Below are positions 1 through 6,588 of a DNA stretch of 6,588 nucleotides, piece by piece. The stretch covers positions 1 to 6,588 of the forward strand of contig JAHHRC010000071.1 in the NCBI GenBank assembly GCA_020026035.1, read 5' to 3'. The stretch is from Erysipelotrichaceae bacterium (GTDB lineage: Bacteria > Bacillota_I > Bacilli_A > Erysipelotrichales > Erysipelotrichaceae). A program made the translations under genes and the position numbers. The stretch's first letter is position 1. Every line of letters starts with the position of its first letter. The notes beneath the pieces were generated by a model. The model was given only the letters and a program-made list of their open reading frames with translations, was not told where the DNA came from and did not search any database.

Positions 1-3000
1 TACTCCTACTGATGAAGGTACACCTGAAGAAACTGGCGCATCTGAAACGGAAGCTGCAGGAACTGGTGAAGGTGAAACTGTAGATAATACAGAAACTGGC
101 GATAAGGAAGAAGCTACAGAAGGTGAAACGGAAACTGCAGAAGGTGAAGCGCCAGAAGTTGATGAAGATGAACTTGTTTCTAGGAAGATTGAAGAAATTC
201 TGGATGCGGTGAAAAAGGCGTATCCTTTTGATAGTGGGTTCTATGTAAAAGATTCTTATGATGCATTGCTTCAAAGAATTCGTGATGCGCTTGTTGGTAA
301 GAAACTAAGTGCGCTAGAACAAATTGATATTCCTACCTTTGTGCTTGATTATAAGAAAGACTTTGAGGCTTGTTTTACTGCGGAACATCAGGCTGAATTG
401 ACAGATACGCTTTCAATTGAAAAGAAGAAGCGTATTGAAGCGGTAGAAAAAGAATATGTATTTAATGAAGAAGTTTATGTCAAAGAGTTGTTTGATCAAG
501 CAATGGCAGAAGTGAAAAATGAAATTAATAATAGTTCGAGTTTGAAGGCATTAAATGGTTACCGTGATTATAAGATCAAGGAAGCGTTTGCGAAGGCGTT
601 TACCGAAGAACATAAGTTGAAACAAGAAAAAGATCGTAGAATTCTTGAGATTCAAAATCGTTATGATAATACAAATGGAATCTACGAAAATGATAAGAAA
701 CAATATGATATGTTAATGCGTCAAGTGATTGACTTGATTGAAAAGTGTAAGGATCTAGAGTCCTTGAAAAAGATTGATGATGCAGACATTGAGGAACAAT
801 TCAATGAGATTCTTTCTGCGGAAGGGTCTTTCCCGGTTGCGAAGCGTAAGAAGTTTGAATGGGTAAAGAATACGTTCCCATTTGATCCAGAACGCTATGA
901 ACAAGAAACGTATGATCAAGCGTTGAAAGATGTTAAAGAGTTGATTGATGCTTGTGAGGATCCAAAACAATTGAGTGATAGCACGGCTAAAATTCAAGAA
1001 ATTATGAATGACGCATTGACGGGTGATGGACGTGTTCGTGTTGCGCGTGAACAGAAATTCGAAGAACTTAAGGCAATGTACCCATTTGATGGAAGTAAGT
1101 ATTTAAAGAATACGTATGATGCACTGTTAGAAGAGATTAAGAAAGAGTTCATTGATGAAAATACGGATATTGAAAACTTGGATTTAACACAATTTAGTGA
1201 TCGATTTGAAGAAATTGAACGTCCTAAGGACTTAGTTATTACAAATAAGGTGTTGTCTGATTTTGACTTGCAAGTTGGTGATCGTTCTTACGATTTCAAT
1301 GGGTTAAAAGGTGAACCAGAAATTCCGATGAGTACGACGGAAAAGGTTAAAATTCACTTGAATGCTCGTGTTTGGAATGATGCAGACCATGTAGATGATG
1401 TTTCTTTAACGGGAAGTGATGGTGTTAAGTTTGATCAACGTATTATCATGTGGCTTCCTGAATTGATTGAAAGCGATATGAAGCTTGTGGACGAAGATGG
1501 TGTTGAGCAAGATGAGTGGCTTGGCTTCTTCGTGGATGATAAGGCAGAGTTGCATCGTAATTACAAGAATAATGCAGACAAGTTTGCGTCTTATATCGAA
1601 ACACATCCAGATGTAAAGATTAATACTGCCAAGATTCCAGATGATGCGGTTGCGGTGTATCGTGTGATTCCAGCACTTGATGAAAAAGGAAATAAACGAA
1701 ATCTATTTGTGCTTGAATACTTGCGTGAGTATTTAGAAGAAAATGCACGTATTAAGTCAGATACATACCCATTTCCAAAACCTGGTCATGGTGGTGTTCG
1801 TAATCTTGACGTTACTCTTGAGACAAAGATTAATCGTAAAAAGGCTGAAGACTTAAAAGAAGGTCTATTTATGGAATTTGGTGATTTAGGGATTACCGCG
1901 AAATTCGAATCAGCTAAGCGTTTAACGAATGTTGATGTACGTACCTATTTCAATGACTATGATATTGATTTAGATGGTGAAAAGATTCATCACTTTGAAA
2001 CAACGAAATTCAAAAAGGCAATTGAAAGTGAAGAACACATTATCAATACACGAAAAGAAGATGATTATGTGTATTATAAGGTGATTGTTGAGGCGAAAGC
2101 GGACAATACAGTTCCACTAGAAAATGTTATTTTGACGCAGTTTATGCCGCATAAGAAATTTAAGAATCTTGATATCGTAGAAGCGACACGTGGTTCTAAA
2201 AAAGAAGATATCCTTCTTAAGATTAAGAAGGTGAAGTTCAATAAGAAGAATATTGATACAACGTATCTTGAAGTTCCGAAAAAAGATATGAATGATATTC
2301 CAAAGGCATCGCTATTTGGTCAACAGAAAGCATATTCCTATAACTTAGGAACGATGAAAAACGGTGAAAGAATTGAATTGGTCTTCCGTGGGGAAATTGA
2401 CTCAAAACAATTAGCGGATGATATTAGTTCGCTTAAGACTGTCACTGCGGATGGTGTTACATTTGATCAGGATGAAATGAAGAAAGCACGCATGCTTCGT
2501 TGTGATTCCTTCGTTACAGCGTCGAATCTAGAAACACTAGATGGTAAGAAATTTGCGAATCATGATAGCGTAAAGCCATATATCACAAATGACGATACGT
2601 ATATTACGGTTGAAACTACAACAATAAGACGACCGATGTATGATTACAAAACGAATGGTAGAAATAATCAGAATAAAATTCTTTACAAAGTAAGAATCAC
2701 AAATGGCGAAGAACATCCATTTAATACAAATAAATATATGTATCGATATGTGCCATTTGTGTCCTATCTTGGTAGGGATTATGATGCGAAACTTTCATAT
2801 GTCGAAGACTTGAAGTTGGTCGATCAGAATCTGAATGAAATTCGTCCAGAAGATGCGAATCTTATGAACTTTAAGTTAAGACGTAACGAAAAGAATGAAA
2901 TTGTTGGATATGAAGGGTTGTATAAGGAAATTGACCGCCCAGGGGTAAACAATCCAACGGACGATGTTCACTATGTATTGGTTACTCTAAAAGATGATGT

Positions 3001-6000
3001 ATGGAAGGAAGATCGTGGTAAAGAAGGCGATATTCTAAGTCGAAATAAAGTTGGAAAATATTACCTATCTTCTGTGCTAGGTCATATGTTTGAAAAAGAG
3101 GAAGATCGATTGCAGTTTGAATACTACACATCTTTGGCAAATAGTTCAGGCGATTCCGCTGCATTTGAACGTATTTTTATCAGTAAAGGTGCAGAACATG
3201 GTCATGTACCATTTGGTGTGTCGTGGAGCTTTTCGGTATACCCTTCTGATACGGAAACCGAACGTGTCATTAAAGATGAAATCACAGCGTCTCCTGAATT
3301 AGAACAAAGACTGACTGGGGATCTGACTGTTACATACTCGAAAAATGGAGCAGAAGATGTCGTTGTTAGCCGTCCTTTCACAACAGAAGAAGTAAATTCC
3401 TTCGAATATACCATTCCAAGTGAATATGCGTCTTATTATGCGAAATTTGAATATGAATCAGAACCGATTCATGAAGTAGATGAAGAAACAGAAGGTTCCA
3501 TTTCCAATGGCGTTGTCGCAAAGAGTGATGGGTATTGGCATTCCGATGGTGCAGGTCTTGGTTTCCGGAAAAGACACGAATATGATCGCAGTTATAAAAA
3601 GCCTCAGAAACGTGTTGTAAAATTCAATACGCATGAAGCGACGTGGGAAGTGACATCTTTCAATATCTTGAAGAAACACGATTCCGAACAAGAAGATCAA
3701 GTTCGCTATGATTCCTTGAGTGATCAATCAGAGTTTCATAATTTCTACTTAACAGATGAGCAGTTTGAAGCCATCGAGGTTCGCTTAGGTGACGGTACTA
3801 TTGTAGATAAGAGTGAGTACACGATTGAACCGATTATTTATGATGGTGTGCTTCCGAAAAGGACGTCGGCACCATCGGAACTAGAAAAAAAGAATGCTGA
3901 ATTCATGAAGGATAAGACAATTGGATTTACGATCAAGCCAGTAAATCAAATTGGGGATGAAAATAATACAATTATTGTGACATATGATACGACTTTGTAT
4001 AAATCTGGATTTGGTACATTTAAACAAGTACAAGACATGAATGACCCAGAAGAATATGTTCGTGTTGGATCTGATCTCTACAGAAACCAAGCGACAGAAG
4101 TGAAATGGGCGTGGGATAAGAAATTGAATGGGCTAAAGGAACATGTTTTTGAAGACTACGATGAATTTAGAACTGGTAATGATAAAGAAGTATTTACATA
4201 CTTCTCGCATCGTGAAGGTGACATGTTGTATTGGAATGTTGTAGTAAATGCAAATGGGTACCTAGGAGAAGCTCTAGGGTTACCGTACAAAGATGAAAAC
4301 GGGAAATCAATCGAACGGTTTAATGAAACATTGTATGCGATTGTACCGGAAGGTCTTGAATTAGAAGGTGCGTATCCGATGGATTCAAACCTTCTTCCGC
4401 TATACCATGGGAAAGTTTGGGATGTTGATGCGAGTGGTGAACCAGACTACGATAAACCGAAATTAGATGTTGATTACTATGGCGGTATTGTTCGGTTTGG
4501 AAATGGTACAGCATATGCACCACAACGCATGGACTTTCAGAATTCCTCTGGTGGATATGGTCATGGGCTTTTGACATATGGGTCTAGTAAAGATCTTGTG
4601 ATTGATGTCGATGCTGAGCATATTGGGAAATCTGGTAGACTGCCAATTCAATTAAAAAGGATTGTTAACAGACCTGTGGATTTTTCAGATGATTACACGT
4701 ACTGGCACCAGTTTGTGGTTCGTACACGTATTACTGATGAACAAGTGTTGTTAGGGGTATACCCTCGTGTTGAACCGTCAGATGATCCAGCAGATCCTAA
4801 GATTCTTCAATATAAGTTCGCAGTGGAATTTGATGGGGAAGACAAGCAGCGTTTGAGTGATGACTCCTTGAGTGAAAGTATTAAGATTAATCCAATGACA
4901 AAGACGCCGCATCGTGAAGATGGTAGTCTTGTGGTTGATTATGAAATTGATATGAATGTAAATGGTGGAAACTTGCTAAAGAATAGTGATGTTGTCCGCG
5001 TTTACGATACTTCAAATGATACGTTAAAGATTCGTGTAGGGTCGATTACGGTTGCGGAAGTAAGAGAAGGCAAAGAAGTGATGTTGCCGAAGATTTCTTC
5101 ATCACAGGCTGAAAATGATCCGGAACTTGCAAAGAATGCGTTCCAATTAGACTTGAGTCGTATGCAGGATGATCATACGGTAATCTTTACAGTGCCGGAT
5201 AATCGTCACTTGAAGATTCGCTATAAGGCCGATATTAATCCTGTGATTCAAGAGGATGGAGAATTGATTATTCCAGCTCCTAAGAATACAGCTTACTTTG
5301 GAGATTTCATGAACTTAGATCATTTAAGTAGTGAGAAGTCTTCGACTGAGATTTTCAAAACGAATGGATCGATTATTGGGCAAAGTCGTATCGCGATTAC
5401 GAAGGTGGATGAAGAGTTTACGAACCTTACGAATGCGGTATACGAATTTGAAATCTTTAAGGATGGGAACTGGATTAAAGAAGAGCAGCCGATTCAATTC
5501 GATGGAACGGATGACAAAGTTGTTTCTGGGGATGATGAGAGTGGGTATGTAATGATTAATCGTAAGCGATTAACGATTAACCATCCATATACCTTGTATC
5601 GATTTGTTGAAACAGCAGCGCCAGAAGGCTATGCAATGGATCCACAACCTACATATATTGTGTTTGTGCCGGATGTTCCAAGAGGGCATGAACAAGATCG
5701 TAAGGATGCAATTAAGAATATGCAACTTCCTGATGGCTTCGATCGTGAAAAGATTCAAATCTTAACGCGTGGTAGTACATTAGAGTTGTTAGATAAAAAG
5801 ATTCATTATGCAACCTTTAAGAAGATTGATAAAGAATCGAAGAAGGTGTTGGAAGGCGCTAAATTCGAACTTTACAATGCAAAACTAGTGGATGGTGGTT
5901 ACGCGATTCATAAGAAAGCGGATCTTTCAACTAATGTAGATCCAAAAACGGAGAACTATGATTGGGTAAGTGAATTACAACCAAACACAATGCCAATTGT

Positions 6001-6588
6001 GTCTGGTAATTACATCTTGAAAGAAACAAAAGCGCCTAAGCGTTATGAATCCATGAAGCCAATGTTTATCAATGTGGGTGTTGATGGTGCGATTACAACT
6101 TATCAAACGAAGCGAATCAAAGCGGAAGATGGTAGTGATGTATTTGTCTTAGATGAAGCATCAAAAGAAGTTCATGAAGATGCGAATAGCGAAATTGTCC
6201 TTGAGAATGAAGTTATCAAGGCGATGAAAATCAGTAAGCGTGTTGCAGATACAGGTGATGATCTTGCAGGTGTTACATTTAAGATTACTAAGAAGGGCAA
6301 GAATTACTTTGATGTCTTCCATAAAGAAATGATTCTTGAAATGAACGGAGACACGGTTGAACTAGAACGTGGATTAAAGGTGAATGAGCTAAAAGCAGGT
6401 CAAGAATACGTGCTTGAGGAAATCAAACAACCTGGTGCGTATGAACCATTGAAATACAAGATTAACTTTGCGTTTGAAAAGGATGGTACAATTTCTCATC
6501 TTGGATTGTTGGATGAAAGTGGTAATCCAGTTACTGTGGATGGAATGGATCAGATTGTTGAAGTGAATGATAATAATTTGATTGTTTA
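1..6588 (+). CDS. Giant Gram-positive surface adhesin with SpaA/CnaB isopeptide domains (internal fragment, both ends missing)
   Basis: One open frame fills the window: codons begin at base 2, 2195 are complete, and no stop occurs. Base 1 ends a preceding codon and bases 6587-6588 begin the next, so start and stop lie outside. The order of parts is an acidic Glu/Thr/Gly linker (residues 1-57), five helical repeats (about 61-406), a long beta-rich region (407-1627), an isopeptide-adhesin module (1628-1752) and three SpaA/CnaB-type domains (1791 to the end). I see only four cysteines (C124, C249, C318, C834) and no membrane segment, which fits a secreted wall protein. Proteins of this architecture are normally exported by Sec, anchored by sortase and used for adhesion or as pilin-like fibres. 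The signal peptide and sorting signal must be outside the window and are inferred, not seen. The ligand is unknown. The class of protein is well supported; the exact family and name are not. Confidence 0.93.
2..172 (+). other. Acidic low-complexity Glu/Thr/Gly linker within the adhesin
   Basis: Residues 1-57 of the visible frame contain 23 Asp/Glu and only one basic residue (K35); most of the rest is Thr, Gly and Ala. Short degenerate units such as EGET, ETGD, EGETET and AEGEAPE recur, and the DNA shows matching imperfect repeats built on gaaact and gaaggtgaa. The segment has no hydrophobic core, so it should be disordered. Regions like this commonly follow the signal peptide of large Gram-positive wall proteins and space the folded head from the mature N-terminus. 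That placement is inference, because the true N-terminus is upstream. The stretch may extend upstream of the window. Confidence 0.8.
182..1219 (+). repeat. Array of five tandem, diverged ~70-residue helical repeats (FIVAR-like)
   Basis: Five units can be aligned by eye at bases about 182-430, 431-637, 638-850, 851-1054 and 1055-1219. Each begins with a basic residue and a hydrophobic heptad, then an aromatic anchor at residues 74 (YPFD), 152 (YVFN), 221 (YDNT), 292 (FPFD) and 360 (YPFD). A Tyr follows 7 residues later in all five (Y81, Y159, Y228, Y299, Y367), then a [YF]-D pair 12 residues after the anchor (14 in unit 3): Y86-D87, F164-D165, Y235-D236, Y304-D305, Y372-D373. Anchor spacing is 78, 69, 71 and 68 residues. 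Units are rich in Lys, Glu, Leu and Ile and should be helical bundles. The Y-x-x-x-[ST]-Y-x-AL pattern recalls FIVAR-type repeats of wall proteins, some of which bind host ligands; this assignment is tentative. Units 1 and 5 look most alike; units 2 and 3 are the most diverged. The last unit is shorter and runs into the beta region. Confidence 0.8.
1220..2053 (+). other. Unassigned, mainly beta-rich region of the adhesin
   Basis: Residues 407-684 follow the last helical repeat. The start (DLVITNKVLSDFDLQVGD) has alternating hydrophobic residues typical of beta strands, and the segment through about residue 490 reads like an Ig-like or jelly-roll sandwich with a WLP turn. Around residues 505-590 there is more helical character, including an EYLREYLEEN stretch, and then a Pro/Gly-rich turn with FPKPGHGG. 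I recognise no named family here and see no catalytic motif. Its position between the helical repeats and the first DUF11-like module suggests part of the ligand-binding head, but that is inference only. Confidence 0.5.
2054..2416 (+). other. DUF11-like beta-sandwich module 1 of the adhesin
   Basis: Residues about 685-805 show the two hallmarks I associate with DUF11-type repeats of surface proteins. The first is an opening strand VYYKVIV (690-696), followed by PLENVILTQFMP, which matches the usual Y-x-[IV]-x-V ... PL-x-NV-x-[LV]-x-D-x-[LM]-P pattern. The second is a closing YNLGTMKNGERIEL segment (LGT with G783, then NG at 787-788), which matches the usual LGT-x-x-x-G-x-x-x-x-[LV] signature. 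The Lys-rich insert between them is longer than usual. Such modules are structural stalk units; no partner can be named from the sequence. Confidence 0.55.
2417..3178 (+). other. Probable second DUF11-like module and flanking beta region
   Basis: Residues about 806-1059. A strand ILYKVRITN (Y895, K896, V897) resembles the YYKVIV opening of the preceding module, and HPFNTNKYMYRYVPF follows where that module has its PLENVILTQFMP segment. Downstream, GKYYLSSVLGHMF (from G1018) and LQFEYYTSLAN could supply the late strands. The part just before contains the last cysteine of the visible protein, C834 in MLRCDS. The module is more diverged than the first, and the assignment rests on position and a few residues only. 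Confidence 0.35.
3179..4093 (+). other. Unassigned beta-rich region with an LTDEQF-type strand-turn unit
   Basis: Residues about 1060-1364. It contains several runs of alternating hydrophobic residues, for example VSWSFSVYP, LTVTYSKNG and FEYTIPSEY, which suggest successive beta sandwiches. Around residues 1250-1265 the sequence LTDEQFEAIEVRLGDG followed by SEYTIEP resembles the 'fxLT-x-x-Q-[FL]...V-x-L-x-DG...SxYTI' strand-turn-strand I associate with collagen-adhesin-like modules of Bacillota surface proteins. The closing strand NTIIVTYDTTL supports a full sandwich ending near residue 1330. No named domain can be assigned with confidence. Confidence 0.45.
4094..4882 (+). other. Adhesin-like beta-sandwich module with a WxVxVNxNG opening
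   Basis: Residues about 1365-1627. It opens with VKWAWDKK (W1369, W1371) and then MLYWNVVVNANG (W1411, N1416), the typical first strand of isopeptide or collagen-adhesin-like domains, in which an aromatic, alternating Val/Ile and an N-x-N-G turn precede a strand leading to a 'PEGLEL' element (P1449 to L1454). A Gly/aromatic-rich stretch follows (residues about 1485-1525, with YYGGIVRFGNG and SSGGYGHG), then strands such as QFVVRTRI and LQYKFAVEFDG. This could be a ligand-binding face, but that is speculation. Family identity is uncertain; the beta-sandwich character is reasonably clear. Confidence 0.5.
4883..5257 (+). other. Isopeptide-adhesin module with VxYEIxMNxNG and PDxxxLKIRY motifs
   Basis: Residues about 1628-1752. 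The order of elements matches a module commonly placed directly before CnaB domains in Bacillota wall proteins. It has a Lys before the first strand (K1634 in MTKTP), a strand DYEIDMNVNGGNLL (Y1647, N1652), a DVVRVYDT strand with a D-T pair, a 'RVGSI' segment, and finally TVIFTVPDNRHLKIRY (P1732, D1733, Y1741), which matches the usual F-T-x-P-D-x-x-x-x-x-I-x-Y ending. In relatives such domains may form an internal Lys-Asn isopeptide bond. K1634 is a candidate lysine, but I cannot place the partner with confidence. Confidence 0.6.
5372..5794 (+). other. SpaA/CnaB-type domain 1 (Asp in place of Asn)
   Basis: Residues about 1791-1931. The first strand RIAITKVDEE carries the predicted reactive lysine K1801 in the family pattern [IV]-T-K-V-D. 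The catalytic glutamate is E1870 in FVETAAPEGY, a good match to the usual L-x-E-x-x-AP-x-GY. The last strand ends LELLDKK, with D1931 where most family members have Asn. Lys-Asp isopeptide bonds are known for some CnaB domains (the FbaB domain behind SpyTag is one), so the bond may still form. The usual 'GAxF' motif is altered to NAVYEF. A charged, probably helical insert of about 30 residues sits before the last strand. Confidence 0.8.
5795..6211 (+). other. SpaA/CnaB-type domain 2 with complete Lys-Glu-Asn triad
   Basis: Residues about 1932-2070. It begins directly after domain 1 with YATFKKIDKES, where K1941 is the predicted reactive lysine, followed by the near-canonical LEGAKFELYN. The glutamate is E2008 in YILKETKAPKRY, matching L-x-E-T-K-AP. 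The closing strand EIVLENEV gives N2069 as the acceptor asparagine. All three positions needed for an intramolecular isopeptide bond are present, so this is the most canonical of the three. An extra segment with VDGAITTYQTKR and an acidic loop lengthens the part between Glu and Asn. Confidence 0.87.
6215..6588 (+). other. SpaA/CnaB-type domain 3 (runs to the window edge)
   Basis: Residues about 2072-2195. The first strand MKISKRVADTGD places the predicted reactive lysine at K2079, followed by LAGVTFKIT, equivalent to the family 'LxGAxFxL'. The glutamate is E2140 in VLEEIKQPGAYE, four residues before Pro as in the other two domains. The last strand IVEVNDNN gives N2189 as the likely acceptor. 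The domain seems almost complete when the window stops; the following residues (LIV) probably begin a further domain or linker. More domains and the wall-sorting signal are expected downstream but cannot be seen. Confidence 0.83.

Noticed and set aside
3458..3727. Minus-strand open frame of 89 codons, and similar shorter minus-strand frames elsewhere (e.g. 755-997, 1406-1606, 4320-4577)
   Set aside because: All lie opposite the continuous + strand frame, have no recognisable domain, and show the Phe/Ile/His-rich composition expected when GAA/GAT/AAT-rich coding DNA is read backwards.
3885..3891. Run of seven A bases as a possible slippage or phase-variation site
   Set aside because: The frame is intact across it, seven A's is ordinary in AT-rich coding DNA, and the tract simply encodes Glu-Lys-Lys.
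5331..5552. Plus-strand 73-codon frame rich in Arg, Leu and Met (also 3090-3302)
   Set aside because: It is out of frame with the main coding sequence; its composition is a frame-shifted reading of the CnaB domain 1 region, which is clearly coded in the main frame.
1..6588. Promoters, ribosome binding sites, terminators, tRNA, CRISPR or insertion sequences
   Set aside because: The window is entirely inside one coding frame. AT-rich or purine-rich strings resembling -10 boxes or Shine-Dalgarno sequences are expected from GAA/AAG/GAT codons and have no supporting context.
6215..6588. Cell-wall sorting signal (LPxTG-type) near the end of the window
   Set aside because: No LPxTG-like motif, hydrophobic segment or basic tail is visible; the window ends inside or just after CnaB domain 3, so any anchor must be downstream.

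Overview
The window contains a single protein-coding feature: one reading frame on the + strand (codons starting at base 2) that runs from edge to edge without a stop. It gives 2195 complete codons plus two bases of the next. Neither the start codon nor the stop codon is inside the window, so this is an internal slice of a very large protein. No RNA gene, mobile element, CRISPR array, promoter, terminator or intergenic spacer was found, and there is no non-coding stretch.

The translation looks like a giant Gram-positive surface adhesin of the isopeptide-pilin/MSCRAMM type. From N to C within the slice (residue 1 = codon at bases 2-4) it has: an extremely acidic Glu/Thr/Gly linker (residues 1-57); five tandem, diverged helical repeats of about 70 residues with a [YF]-P-F-D...Y...YD-x-AL signature (about 61-406); a long beta-rich stalk or head (about 407-1627) that holds at least two DUF11-like sandwiches and one adhesin-like module but is otherwise unassigned; an isopeptide-adhesin module ending in a PDxxxLKIRY motif (about 1628-1752); and three consecutive SpaA/CnaB-type domains (about 1791 to the window end), each with a plausible Lys-Glu-Asn/Asp isopeptide triad. 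The expected signal peptide would lie upstream and the expected cell-wall sorting signal (LPxTG-like motif, hydrophobic segment, basic tail) downstream; neither is visible.

The organism is most likely a low-GC Bacillota. The coding strand is purine-rich with many GAA, GAT, AAG and AAT codons, the protein is nearly cysteine-free, and the SpaA/CnaB architecture is typical of that phylum. The mixed use of GCG, ACG and CGT with an overall AT bias reminds me of Erysipelotrichia, but that is a weak impression and not a determination.

The parts probably work as one extracellular fibre: the C-terminal CnaB domains form a rigid, self-crosslinked stalk near the cell wall, the beta-sandwich modules project outward, and the helical repeats with the acidic linker lie at the distal N-terminal end. 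No new enzymatic or defence system is visible. The points of interest are the repeat array, an Asp-for-Asn change in the first CnaB triad, and the large unassigned central region.
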